Of a DNA stretch of 30,623 nucleotides, positions 11,301 to 22,200 are shown in pieces. The notes under the pieces were generated by a model that was given only the letters and a program-made list of their open reading frames with translations, did no database searches and was not told where the DNA came from. Every line of letters starts with the position of its first letter. The stretch's first letter is position 1. Made by a program: the position numbers and the translations under genes. Source of the DNA: Spirogloea muscicola (Eukaryota; Streptophyta; Zygnematophyceae; Spirogloeales; Spirogloeaceae); the NCBI GenBank assembly GCA_009602725.1, contig WELB01000239.1, positions 1 to 30,623 on the forward strand, in the 5' to 3' direction.

Positions 11301-12567
11301 ATCGCCGTGTCACAATACCAGTGATCTGAAGGCGTGTCCCGCTTGGAGAACCAGGCCGGCGCCAGGGCCAACGGCTCCTCCTCCTCAGTCCATGGTGACA
11401 CCTCGGCCCCTGGAGATCCACGGCGCTTGCTCCAGTTACCTCCAGATGCCGTGGCAGGCAGGGCAAAAGTGCAGCCTTCTCACTAGTCAACAATGCACGA
11501 GCGCCGGCGAGGAAAGCAGCAAGCGCATGCTTGACAGTGGTCCTTGAAAAGCGGACGCGAAGTCAGGACCCTTGGTGCTTCCTCGTCTCACGTGGCAGCA
11601 CGGCAGCACACCTGTGGCCCACTCGCCGGTCAATCGACGTCTCTTGCAGAGGGCAGCCTTCCCTTGAAGTGGCACAGCGTACTGGAAGTCGGCCATGCCT
11701 GCCTCGGGGAACGACACAAGGAGCAGGGTGACCAACTCTTGGCTTCGCCGAGCCTATCAATCATCGAGCCCCGCCTCCTTGCTGTGGTAAGCCATTCTCA
11801 CCTTCGAACCGATACACGCTCTCCAGCCTGGCTACGACTTTGACGGATGGCAACTGCCGATGGTCCTCATGGGCGCCGGCGTTTCCTGCGGCAGCGCAAG
11901 TGCCAGGTCCAAATGCAATTCTGAGACGCAGGGGAGAACGGTATCCTTGTGAGCAGAACAATCATGCCGGCATGAGCTCGATGAGACAGTGCTTGTGCCG
12001 GCAATGGCACGAAGGGGGGTGGTGGTCGGAGCTCTGAGCTTGCAGTTTGTCGTGACTCTCGAATTAGCAGCGTCAGTGCTGCAGGCTGCAGGCGGTGATG
12101 TCCGCAGCTTGTGCAGCGGCAGGGACCGCAGGCAGAGCAGGCACAAAGTCGCATGGCATGGCAGGGCCCCGCAGCCCACGGCGTGACAGGATCGCGGTGT
12201 CGGCGACTGACCATTGCCGCCGCGGCTGCGGTGCCTGTGGCGGGAGATGCAGAGCACCAGCCCGGCGGCACGGTGCTGCTCGGCGGAGAGGCGGTGCGCG
12301 GAAGAGTCTCCCGGCCGCAGCGCCAGCTCCAGTGGAGCCCGGCCGGCAAAGGCCTGGCGGAGGCAGGCGGGAGGCAGGAGCAGGGGGCTGAGCGCGGCGC
12401 GGGCGGGGCGAGGGGGGAGGGGCCAAGGGCCGGCGGCTCGCCTGGGCGAGCGCGGGCAGGCCGCCGAGGGAGGCGAGCGCGGCGGCCGGGTGGGCGACGA
12501 GGCCGGGGTACTCGACGGCCACCACGCTGGCCGCCGGGGTGTCGCCGCGCGCGGTCGCGGAGGCCAT
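8343..12567 (-). CDS. General transcription factor IIIC subunit 5 (GTF3C5/Tfc1 family)
   Basis: TFIIIC subunit 5 helps bind the A box of tRNA genes for RNA polymerase III. Supported exons: 12567-12442, 12353-12212, 11885-11802, 11698-?, ?-11319, 10811-10716, 10498?-10336, 10148-10050, 9786-9736, 9514-9373 and 9188-8343. Family signatures in order: VVAVEYPGLV with LASLGG near the N terminus, LELALRPGDSSAHRL, VARLESVYRFEGMADFQY, APAWFSKRDTPSD, GGLDFRADDILSFP, FASRKIWSRNAL, KMAYYFGNGPFRILW with GFDPRHDPANRIYQLLDFR, RRQLFLQLCDIGDDRVQAII, and GWFDLATLHQLRQIVRTRL. The C terminus is a long Glu tract (8565-8655) and acidic tail, as in animal GTF3C5. Intron 1 (12441-12354) contains no GT, so it must use a GC donor (CAG/GCGAGC). 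Exon edges between 11698 and 10811, and the 5' edge of the 10498 exon, are unresolved. The gene shares a promoter region with the divergent G-patch gene. Confidence 0.9.
8565..8655. repeat. CTC/GAG trinucleotide microsatellite coding poly-Glu
   Basis: A nearly pure CCT/CTC repeat of about 90 bp with a few TTC and GTC interruptions. On the minus strand it reads as GAG/GAA codons and gives the Glu-rich tail of the TFIIIC subunit. Repeat length is likely to vary between strains. Confidence 0.95.
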
Positions 12568-12762
12568 GGCGGGCCAGGGGCTGGGGTTGGGGGTTGGGGG
12601 AGAGCCCGGAGGGCCGGAGGGCCGGGGTTTGGGGTTTGGGGCTCAAAGCCCCAAAGCTCCGCCGAAGAAAAAGAGGAGCGCCGTCCCCCCGAGTGCACAG
12701 CACATCACTTGCCGCACAGCCGCCCGGCTGCGGCTGCCGCGGGGGCGAGAGGCGGCGGGGCC
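12568..12762. promoter_or_regulatory. Divergent G-rich promoter (GTF3C5 / G-patch gene)
   Basis: Only 195 bp separate two divergent start codons. Runs of G on the plus strand (12577-12602 and GGGGTTTGGGGTTTGGGG at 12624-12641) could form G-quadruplexes. A perfect 6-bp palindrome with a 3-nt loop (GGGGCT-CAA-AGCCCC) lies at 12638-12652. No TATA box is seen. Shared transcriptional control is inferred from geometry. Confidence 0.6.
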
Positions 12763-15700
12763 ATGGCGGGCGCGGGCGCGGGCGGCGAGCGCGGCGCGCG
12801 GCTGTTCCAGGGCGTGGACAAGGCGTCGGCGGCGTTCCGGCTGATGCAGCGGCTGGGGTGGGAGGAGGGCGCGGGGCTGGGGAAGCAGGGGCAGGGCATC
12901 CGCGAGCACCTGCGCGTCCGCAAGAACGTGGACCACGCCGGTGAGCACCGCCCCGCCCCGCTTCTGCGCCGCTCGCTCGGGGCCGGGCATGGCCGCGGGC
13001 CCTGACCCCCTCCTTCCTCTGCCGGGCGGGCGCTGGCAGGCGTGGGCGTGGCCGAGGCCCAGCGCGCCGCCTCCGACTGGACCGTCAACACCTCCGTCTT
13101 CGACGACATTCTCCGCAACCTCAACGTGGTCGGCCTCGAGGCCCGAGCGCCCGCCACCACCGCCCCTGCCCGCTTGTCGAGGCTTTGGCAGCTGCAAGCC
13201 TTCGGCAGCTCATGGCTGCCTGGCGTTGTGAACTACGCAGGCTGCAGCTGCACGGGCAACTGAGCCAGCAGCTGAGCCGGTAGTGCCAAGTGAGCGCCTC
13301 CTCCACAGCCCCCTGTGGGCCAGGACCCAGAGTTGCGTGCAGCAAGCGAAAGCCCGTGCAAGGGCATGCCTGGCACACAGGCTCCCGCATCTCACATGGA
13401 TGCTTGATGCTCCTCAAGCGCCGGCTGGCTAGCTGCTGCCAAGAGCACGCCCCGATGGCTTGTGTGTCATCCTGCTGCAGAGGTGCACCAGCTTGCCTGG
13501 TACAAGAAGCGTGCAGGCACCGGGCTACTAGTGTTGAGCAGTCAGAGTCGACTTTCAGCGTCAGATGGCCTGGGCCAAGGGTACTCGCAGCTCACATGGC
13601 AGGCTTTTCAGTGTTGTGCCTAATGGGCTGGGCATGCGTCCACTGTACTACTGCCTGCCCCCCCTGCAGAAGCCGAAGCTAGGGACGCTGATGACATAAC
13701 GGGTGCCCCAAAGCAGGGGAGGGCGCGGAAGGCTGCGCGACCGCAGGGACGGTATGCCTCGCCTCCTTATTGCCTGTACAGCGTCATCTCTCAGTCGACC
13801 ACCATTGGCTACTGGGCACTGGCTCCCCTTTCATGGGGCCTCAGGTCATCAAAGCCAGCAAGTGAGGGAAGAGGTGCCAAGCTTGCAGGTACAAAAAGCG
13901 CGAAGCTGGGAAGAGCGTCAGGAGCTACTCAACTGATGACCTCAGTGCTATCTTGGTGAGCACCTTGGAGCTGCCACACGTCCAAGTATTGGCTGAACCT
14001 TGTAAGAGCTAATGTGTTTGGTGGACTCGCTTCATCTGGGGACTTCTAGCCATGTGGAGGCTGGCAAGCGGTTGAGGCTTGTGGCTTGGGTTCTCCGTGT
14101 ATGCTCTTGGGCAGGGAGAGAGGCCGTCAACTGCCATGGATGGGCAGGCTACCGAGACTTCACAAGTTGCTCCAGCAGCTGCTGTACCGGAGCCCAAGAG
14201 GGCCCAGGCCAGCAGCTCGGACGACTCCGCTGGTGAGCAGGGGCTGACCATATTGCTGTTTCCCTCCTGGAGGATCACCAGGTGCTAGCGCTGAGTAGCA
14301 CGGCTGCAGTTCACATCCTGCCTTACTTTTGTCTGCCCCCATCTGTGAAGCACCCAACGAGGGATCCACGTTGAACAGACAACGAGGAGGCTGCCCTCAG
14401 CTTATCTGCTACCTATGTGCAGATGAGGAGGTTGTTCACCTTGCTGCTGCTGTGCCATCCACACTGGGAAGGCTGCTCAGCTCCAAGCAGGACGACAGTG
14501 TCAAGGCCAGTGGCAGCTGGTGGGGCAGCAAGTACGGCTTCATACGAGGGGGTGCACTAGGTGCTAAGTCCGACCACCCTACAGCATCGCAGGACAAGGC
14601 CTCAGAACAGAGGGCCACTGCAGAGTCAAGCGAGGCGGCAAGTGACAGGGTGGCATTCAGCGAGCAGGACCAGACCAACCTGTACAACCTTGTGCAGGTG
14701 TGTGGCTGCACAACGCATACATGCCAACAAGCGCAGATCTCTCATATTGACTGCTCTGACTCTGTGAAACACGCCGTCCAGTCGGCATCTGCTTCACTTG
14801 ACACCTGGATTTGTTGCTTCAGACCTTCTCTTCTGCTGTTGAAGCCGAAGACCAAGCTGCAGCAAGATTGTGTATCTAGACTAGTTGACATGCCATATAT
14901 TCGCCAACCAGGAAGATTTGAGCACTATTCAACTCTCCATGGACTTGGCCTGCCATGCTATGCTGCCTCATGCAGGACAATGCAACCAAGGGGAGGAGAG
15001 GGCTGGGCATTGCTGATGCGCCGAGGAAGGTGGCTGGGGTGCACTGGAAAGGAGCTCGGACATCCTTTGGCAGCGACAACGAGGAGACCAGTGACGGAGC
15101 TGCAGCCACGCGCAGTGCATCAGGCGGGCTAAACGCTGTCATGGCCTCAGCGGAGGCGTCTGACGCCATCGTCAGATGCCCCACCCACCAGTGCATGCCG
15201 GAGCATGCAGCAAAGAGGAAGAGGTTGAGGGAGCGGAAGGAGGAGAGAGTGGCGGAGGAGCTCAGCACCTCCAGAGAGGCTGGAGGGAAGGCCAGTAGCT
15301 CATTCAATCCAAGGCTCTCACAGACTGCGGCGTGCACAGAAGCCCCTGGACAGCGTGCAACAGAGAGGAAGAAGAGGAATGTACGTGCAGGCGCGCTGGA
15401 GAAGCGGCAGCTGAAGCGATCTATGGAAGACACGGTGGTAGCAGGTGATTCTTCACCACTTTCAAGACCGCAGTACCTTGGGCAGATTACCAAGAAGCGC
15501 AGGGCTGGTGACAGCCAGGGGAGGAGTCCAACAGTAACCACACTCAAAGCTGCTGAGCCAGCCACCCTGAAGAAGCGGAGGAGGGTAAAAGTAGGAGAAG
15601 ACCCTCCACACGGCAGTATGCCGAAGGGCGGGGGAAAGGTGAAGTGGAAGAAGCTCATCCGGCAGGCCCTGCAGGATGCTCCTCCATGTGGCATGAAGCT

Positions 15701-15878
15701 GAAGAGGCTCCAGAAACAAGTGCTGGCAGCCGCTTCCTCTACTGGTGCCCCTTGCACTGCGTTGGCCGATTTGGCAGAAGCCTTCAGGAAAGAGGTGAGG
15801 TGGTGGCAGTTACTGGTCTCATTGCCTCGTCACAGATGCAGGCACAAGGAAGTGAGCCGAGTGCGGCGTGCACCCTGA
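12763..15878 (+). CDS. G-patch protein with LYAR-like C-terminal winged helix
   Basis: Eight exons in phase give 585 aa: 12763-12940, 13040-13125, 13241-13289, 13670-13751, 13889-13955, 14115-14232, 14423-14697 and 14976-15878. Residues about 20-60 form a G-patch (AFRLMQRLGWEEGAGLGKQG), the motif that activates DEAH helicases. Motifs I recognise from plant nucleolar G-patch proteins follow: RPQGRYKKREAGKSVRSYS (about 125-145), SWWGSKYGFIRGG (about 225), FSEQDQTNLYNLVQ, and GLGIADAPRKVAGVHWKG at the start of the last exon. A basic, nuclear-signal-like region (KKRRRV) precedes KVKWKKLIRQALQDAP and MKLKRLQKQVLAA (about 507-550), which resembles the winged helix ending LYAR-type nucleolar proteins. 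A role in ribosome biogenesis is inferred. The extreme C terminus is uncertain: a good donor at 15795 (GAG/GTGAGG) may lead to a further exon, otherwise translation stops at 15878. Confidence 0.88.
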
Positions 15879-16336
15879 GCTCCCTCCTGACTGGTGCTGG
15901 TTCTACTATGCGCACTGCCAGGCAATGCCAAGCTGCTAGTCCTAGCACGGGCTTGTCTCTGAGATTATTGCTATTTGTCAGCATGCTCCTGTTGCAATAA
16001 CGAGTTATAGGAGGCCCAAGAATGTGCAGAGTGTAACCTATCTGACGATCCAAGGCGTAAACTGGTGGCTGCAGGTGGAGGGTAGCTCCCACTTTTTGCT
16101 TCAAGGGGAGCGGGTGGTTTTGGCTGCATAGAGGCTTCGTTCCATGCCAAGGCGGGTGCATCTGCTGCTGCAGGAGTTGTGTCACCTGGTCGGGACAGGC
16201 TGCTGGCTGCTTCCTGACTTGCTCTGCAGAAGCCCAGGCACAGGTTTGCTTGATGTGATGACATTGCGTGCGATGCTCAAAGCAGAAACCAGTGTAGTAA
16301 ACAGTGGCATACCAGGAGGGGTCGAGTCGGTCGTAG
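15879..16336. other. Convergent intergenic region
   Basis: This lies between the stop of the G-patch gene and the stop of the minus-strand gene. Long open frames on the minus strand (to 16395) have no recognisable domain and overlap the terminal exon of the neighbouring model in another frame. A final exon of the G-patch gene could extend into the first part. Confidence 0.4.
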
Positions 16337-17462
16337 TCAGAGAACAGTAAGAGTTGATTGATACTCCCGTGCAAGTGCAAGGCAGCTCTCGCCATTCTTC
16401 TTCTTCTTCAGAGCATCTCCGGTAGGGGCCCAGGTGGCGTTGGCTTGAGTGGATGGAGATCAGACATTAGGATGGGGTTGTAGGGTTGATGGCAGGCCAA
16501 ACCGCACTGTCAAAAGCGGGCAGCCGGGCTGGAAGGGGAAGACTGAGGTCCTTGCGTTTGCAGGCCATGGCAACGGCGATGAGCGCAGCGCAGCAACGGC
16601 GACGGGGAAACTCTCCCCAGTGCTAAGCGGTTTGTCTGGGGCGGTGTGACTCAGCAGTAAGTCAGCATGCGAATGCATCCCAAAACTCAGCCCATGGCAA
16701 CAAGAGGGCCGCGGTGGTCCCTGCTGGGCCAGTGACTTCGGGCCAAAAGTGACCATGAAACACTCGGCACTGCTTCCAACACTCCCACCTTCCACGAGCC
16801 AAGCATTCTGCGGCGAGAGTATGACTTCTAGTTGCGATTCAAGTACATGATATGCTGAAGCATGCACCTGGATAACCATGCAAAGCAGGCCCATGCAACA
16901 GGTATTGCCTCGCGGGGGGGGGACTCGTATCCTCCACCTCGGGCAGTCTCACGCTTACATTGGTCACCCACTTCAGGGCACAGCTAGACCCGTTCTACTT
17001 GCTACCTCCTCACACCTATCTGTAAAGCACCGCATTCTGCCCACAGTACCTTATACATAATCTGCCCTATGTCGTTGATTGAGAGTATGTGGCATAGCTT
17101 TCACGTAACAGGCCACCACTATGTCCTGTATTTCACCCACCATCTCCTGCACTTCTTCCGACGCCTCTTGTGGCTGGGCTGGCAGCTCCTTTCGCATGAG
17201 CTGCAATAGCTCTGGCACTGACACTGCCTTAAGCTTCTGCTTTAGTGTCGTCACCCTCTGTCCTCAGTCCTTGAAAACCTCCGTCCTACTTACAACTTTG
17301 TCAACCTTTTCAAGTAGAACTTTGACATATATCTCCGGCACATGGAGAGTACCTCACAGCTGACTCTCCGCCAAGGCTGCAATGCTGCCACTGCATGTTG
17401 CAGGTATGTGCTTCCGTGTTGGGGCTTTCCACTTTAGCATTGTTGATTTCTACCACAGTCAT
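16337..17462 (-). CDS. Unrecognised protein, possibly 5'-disrupted
   Basis: Four exons join with correct phases: ?-17294 (VPEIYVKVLLEKVDKV), 17257-17105 (SVPELLQLMRKELPAQPQ, then SEEVQEMVGEIQDIVVACY), 16867-16789 (HASAYHVLESQLEVILSP) and 16443-16337 (NATWAPTGDALKKKK to STLTVL, stop). All use GT-AG with good signals. I do not recognise the family. The predicted protein is small, helical, and ends in a Lys cluster and hydrophobic tail. The 5' end is unclear. Reading upstream of the first exon gives AALAESQL, then an in-frame TGA, then GTLHVPEIY. An ATG at 17462 opens a different frame. Retroelement debris begins just upstream (from about 17590), so the promoter or first exon may have been lost. 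It could be a living gene with an unseen splice, or a pseudogene. Confidence 0.45.
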
Positions 17463-18195
17463 CGCCTCCTATTTGTGGAGGCATGGAGGCTTGACGAGCT
17501 TCTTCTCTCTTGGGCTGGCCTTGGCTGAGCTTTGGAATCTCTTACATGCTGGTCTTGCACCGAAAGAAGAGGTTTTCCGCAGAACAGGACGATTGCTGTG
17601 AGAGGCCAAGAGGAAGGGGCAAGGTCCGAAAGGGCCAGCAATTGCAAACCACGAAACGAACTTCCAGGAGTTCTTTGTATTGACGCTCCACAGTCTCTGT
17701 ATAGATGCTCGACAGTCTCTGGTCTTAAATTTGTCTCGGAGTGACTGAAGAGGCGGAAAAGCGTCCCCCGAAACTCGAAGGCAGCAGGCAAGGAGCGGCC
17801 TGCCCGCAAGTGCACGGCAAACGCCAAGGAATGCATGCAAAGAAATGGCAAGGACTGTACAGCCCTGGCCACCTGCTGCTTCTTTTCCCTTGAAAGTCAC
17901 TCCGACTTGCGGCTACTGATCAGGGGGCAGAGATAGTGAGCTCTCGGCTGACTCTCTGTGCCAAAAGGGTGCGAGCGCTGTAAGGCCGGCCCGAGAAGAA
18001 TGGACAAGGTTCGAAGGGGCCAGAAAGTGTTCAACCACAAAGCCAGCAAGTATCATGAAGGATGGTCGTTTAGTATTCCCCAATTAGCAGCCGCACGTCA
18101 GAAAGGCTAGCAGCCGGAAAGCAGTCCCCTTGTCGGTAGCCCTAGTGTGTAGGCCAGTGCCCAGACAAGGTCCAGAAAGGGCGCTGAGGGGCGAT

Positions 18196-18213
18196 GGCTG
18201 TGATTGTTCAGCC
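18196..18213 (-). repeat. Class 2 hairpin GGCTG-8 nt-CAGCC
   Basis: A perfect 5-bp stem with an 8-nt loop and a GGGCGAT flank, shared with the hairpins at 18282, 29176 and 3757. Part of the retroelement 3' repeat family. Confidence 0.6.
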
Positions 18214-18281
18214 AAAAGAAGAATGAACAGGAGTTCGAAGGGGCCAGGAAACGAGAAACGGCTCTTTTATTGCACGGCAAT

Positions 18282-18299
18282 GGCTGTGAAAGGCCAGCC
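18282..18299 (-). repeat. Class 2 hairpin GGCTG-8 nt-CAGCC
   Basis: Read on the minus strand it is GGGCTGGCCTTTCACAGCC followed by ATTGCC. The solo copy near TAF6 (3757-3774) has almost the same loop. Confidence 0.6.
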
Positions 18300-18369
18300 C
18301 AAAAAAAGGGTGTACAGGAGGGCCCAAAGGAAAGTGATCGCCCTAAGAAAAAGGGGGCCAGCAAAGCCA

Positions 18370-18766
18370 GCCCAGAAAGAAAGAAGAAGAAAGAGCTCGC
18401 CCATTGAGGATAGGGGCTGGAAGGGGGGAAAGAAAAGGGCCGGAAGGCGCCAAAAGCACAGAGCTATGCTATGCGAGAGACTACAGCGGAGGGCAAGCCC
18501 GAGGGACGAGAGCGCGGAAGCGCGCACAGCGACTCATCAGGTGGCCCACTGGGCGCTGCGCAAGAAAGAAGAAAGGGCTCGCCCATTGAGGATAGGGGCT
18601 GGACAAGCCAGCCCAAAAAAGAATGAACAAAGAACGAGAAGGGGGCCAGAGGAAGCGCAGAGAAACCCAAGCACGCAAGGAAAGAAAGCAGCTACAAATC
18701 ACTCAGTAACCCCTGCTCAGCAGCCGCAAATCAGAGAGGCTAGGGTCCTGGAAGTGGGTCCCCGAC
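18370..18766 (-). mobile_element. 5'-truncated LINE-like copy, subfamily 1 (copy g)
   Basis: Only the last ~20 codons remain: GTHFQDPSLSDLRLLSRGY and a stop at 18705-18703. They match copy e, which ends GTHFQDPSISDLRLLSRNY at 29983. The 3' UTR continues leftward and carries the class 1 hairpin at 18596-18614 and the following CTATCCTCAATGGGCGAG box. A second copy of that box is at about 18395-18415. Extreme 5' truncation is typical of LINE insertion. Confidence 0.75.
18596..18614 (-). repeat. Class 1 hairpin GGGCTGG-5 nt-CCAGCCC
   Basis: A perfect 7-bp stem in the 3' UTR of copy g. Its element-strand flank CTATCCTCAATGGGCGAG is identical to that of copy e. Confidence 0.75.
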
Positions 18767-19065
18767 AACCCCGGCAAGGCGCACTGCCCGAAGCGTTGCC
18801 CCGCGGGGCCAGCGGCCCGCGGCCCGCGGGCGTCCCAGCTGCGGGCACCTGAGCGGGTGGGGCTCTGCTGCCAGCTGGGCGCAGGGCGCAGGGCCGCCGG
18901 GGGCAGCAGGCGCCAGGGGGGGCACCCCCCATCCCCATCCCTCCATCCTCGCCCACCGCCCAGCGCCCAGCGCCCGTCGCCGCCGCCGCCACGGCCTCCG
19001 CCATGCAGGTCTGCCCCTGCCCGCCCGAGCTCTCCCCCTCCCCCCCCCCTCCCTTGCCTCCCCCC

Positions 19066-19230
19066 NNNNNNNNNNNNNNNNNNNNNNNNNNNNNNNNNNN
19101 NNNNNNNNNNNNNNNNNNNNNNNNNNNNNNNNNNNNNNNNNNNNNNNNNNNNNNNNNNNNNNNNNNNNNNNNNNNNNNNNNNNNNNNNNNNNNNNNNNNN
19201 NNNNNNNNNNNNNNNNNNNNNNNNNNNNNN
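19066..19230. other. Assembly gap (165 N)
   Basis: The run of N is bounded by C-rich low-complexity sequence on the left and a (GCC)n tract on the right. The gap hides part of the 5' region of the SLC44 gene. Confidence 0.99.
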
Positions 19231-22200
19231 CCCTCCCGCTACCGCCGCCGGCCGGCCGCCGCCGCCGCCGCCGCCGCTGGCTAGCGCCGGCGCCACGGCC
19301 ACCACCACGAGCCCACATGCCGTCACGCCGAAGCTGCGGCCAGGCCGGTTCTGGGAGGAGGAGCAAGCAGCGGACAAGTCTGCGGAGCCCACTCAGGTAC
19401 GGCGAGCAACAGCACTGGGGTGCTATCCAGCGCTGCCCGTGCGCCGAAGACCGCCATCGCTGCCAAAGGAAGGCGCGCCGTGCTTGGTCGCGCTTCGCGA
19501 CTCGAAGTGCGGAGCTTCGTTGTATCCGTCTGCTGCCGGTCCTATCCTGGCACGCGGGAAGGGGATGCCCGCCACCCTGCCGACAGCCCTGGCCCAAGAT
19601 CTTGCAAAGGATTCACCACTGACTGCCCCGATCGTGCTTGCGCAGGCCGAGTACGACGACGTCAGCGTCAGCTTCACAACGCTGACAGACCCACCCATGC
19701 TCAAAGCCCCGCCTGTGCTCACAGCCCCGCCTGCTCACGGCAAGGCGCCCCTGCGAGCACCATCTCGGAATTTCAAGGGCCACGGCAGCGGCGTGTACCT
19801 GCGGGAGTACGTCAGCAAGCGCCGTGACGTCTGGGCAGCAGCCCTGTTCTTGGGTACAGTCCTTGGTCACGATCCTGGCAGCTGCTCGCTCTCTGCCGTT
19901 TCCAGAAGACCGTGGGCACGGCTTGCAAGCCAGTGCATTGGCGTCTCACACGCAGCCAGCTCAATCAAGTCGGCGGGCGCACTTACCACGACAGACACAA
20001 GCTTCTGGAAAGGCTGACAACCCATGGAGCAGCCCCTGATTCGTCCACCATGGGGCGTTGCAGTGCACCTGCTTGCGGTGGCGGTCGCGTGCCTGCTCCT
20101 GGGAGCTAATGGCGTTACGAAGGCTGTTCAGCGGCACCCGCACAAGAGTGGCGTAGTCGGCCAAGTGCAGGAGGGCGTCCATGGCCTGTCGCAGCATGCG
20201 TACAACATGCGGCAGTGGGCCCCGCAACTGGGCGCAGCAGCAGCCATAGGAGCGACATTCTCCTGGTTCTGGCTACAGCTCCTCAAGCTTGCTCCAAGGT
20301 TTGGGACAGCTGCCTGTCTCACAAATGCCTCAAGCCTCAAGTAAACCCTATGATTGTGCTGAGTCTTCCCGCATTTGCAAGAGGCTAGCGCGTTCCTGGC
20401 GAGCATACCGTCACCTATCACTGCAGGCTGCTGGAGCCGTCCATTCAGCAATAGTCAAGAGGTTCTGTCACTGCATCGACCATTGACAAAGTTCCTGAGC
20501 GTACCAGTACCTGGTCAATTGCGTCACTGTACAGTGACACTGAGCAGTCGACCTCGCTGTCACACCGGGCTTGAGTCCTTGGCATGCCTCTGACTGACTC
20601 GTGCGGACCAACAAGGGCTAGCTGCGACTTTCTATGCCCCCGTCTATGACGTATTTCAATGGGCGAGTGGTTGCAACGTTGCAGGTCGATGGTCCTGTTA
20701 TGCCTATGGCTCGGAATCCCTGCTACTCTGGGCGTCGGTAGTTTTCTCCTGGCCACGCACTATGTGTCGGGCCTGGCGGGCGTTGTCTTCCTGCTACTGG
20801 CCGTCGTGCAGGCCATGTACGCTTACCTTGTGCGCCACAGGTACTACATCTCTTGCATTACCTGCTCTCACAGTGCCCTTCCATGTGGGAAGCTAAAGAA
20901 CGGTCCTCCTCAAGCTTGCAGCTGTCTGTCGGCATGCAGCTTGTACTTCGGCATGCAGTGCGCAACTCGGCTGCTCTGTGAGTTGCGTCCTGTTGATGGG
21001 TGCCTGGTTAGGCTGCTAAACAATTTCAAGAGGCCAACCCAACATGAGCAGCTAACAACCTAGACTTGGTCATCCTCAGGGTTCCATTTGCTGGCACCAT
21101 CCTGCAAAAGGTGGTGAAGGTGGTGAGGCTGTTCCCCAGCCTCTTGTGGGTAGCCTATGGTGCGGTGGCAACGGCAGTGCTTTGGCTCAGCATCTGGATT
21201 TTTGGCGCCTCTGGAGCGCTCTACTTTGGAAACTCGGCATGGATTGTTGCCATCCTGGTGGTCAGTCTGCTGTGGACGATGGAGGTGATTGCTCCCTCAC
21301 GCTCCCTCCTTTTTGTAGCCAGCGGGATTGTCACACCTTTTGTGCAATTTCCAGCAGAGGTGCAGGCAAGGAAAGTTGGTACATAGATCGAGAGCAAAAC
21401 TCAGTCTTCAGCATGCACCAACGTGCCTGCGCAGCCTGTGCTGACGGCCACTTGATGTATATTCCTTGTAGGCAGCCAATATCTCAAGCCCTGCATTCCA
21501 GCAGTGGATGTGCAGCTCGGTATGCTAAATGACTTTCCACACATGAGCACGTCTTGGAAGAGATGCATCCTGCTCACGCTTGTTGCTACCCTGAATGTAC
21601 GTGCCAGGTCATCCGCAACACGGTACGCGTAACAGTGGCTGGCACTGTGGCGACATACTATTACCAGCAGCAGAGCATGCCCCCAAGGGTAACGCTCCGT
21701 TCACTTTGCCGGGCGTGCACAACTTCGTTCGGCTGTGTCTGCCTGGGGTCTACCTGTGTGGCCGTGCTGGGCGGGGTCCGCGAGCTGGTCAACGTGGTGA
21801 GGCACGGGTCCGAGGATGCCAACTCCTGCATCTTTGCGTGCTCGAAGTCCCTCCTCAGTGTTGTCGACAGCATCATCCAGTACTTCAACAAATGGGCCTT
21901 TGTACAGGTAAGGACCGTCCATCAGTGCATGATAAGCGGGCAGAAGTGGTGACAGACAAGTGAGGCCTGCCTGCGAGTAGCACCAAACCCCTTTCCTTGC
22001 TTACTGAGGGTCTTGACTGATTCTAGCATCCACTTGCACAAGATTGTGCAATACACGGCTACCGCATGCCTCCTTGCTGGTGCTCTCCGTCTACGTGAGG
22101 GCGTGAGGAGCCCACGGTGAAGTAGACGGGTCAGTGACACTGCCCGCTTCCACGCTTGTGCAGGTGGCGGTCTATGGCAAGGGCTTCGTAAGTGCTGGTA

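Larger units (their letters stand above)
17590..18369 (-). mobile_element. Mosaic of retroelement 3'-end fragments
   Basis: Several segments repeat motifs found at the 3' ends of the LINE-like copies. 18075-18125 resembles the coding end at 18703-18763 (AGCAGCCGCA...AGAAAGGCTAG). GGCTG...CAGCC hairpins lie at 18196-18213 and 18282-18299. The motif GTTCGAAGGGGCCAG recurs near 18007 and 18235. An imperfect 21-bp duplication lies at 17676-17718. No intact coding sequence is present. Orientation is mostly minus. Confidence 0.55.

Noticed and set aside
11036-11401. Ala/Gly homopolymer frames around the (GCC)n tract
   Set aside because: They result from a trinucleotide repeat inside an unresolved part of GTF3C5; no family motif supports either strand.
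17336-17350. TGA as selenocysteine
   Set aside because: No SECIS-like structure was seen and the residues around it match no known selenoprotein; mutation or mis-splicing is simpler.
18000-18020. GGTTCGAAGG as a tRNA B box
   Set aside because: No A box, acceptor stem or cloverleaf can be drawn, and the motif recurs within retroelement 3' repeats.
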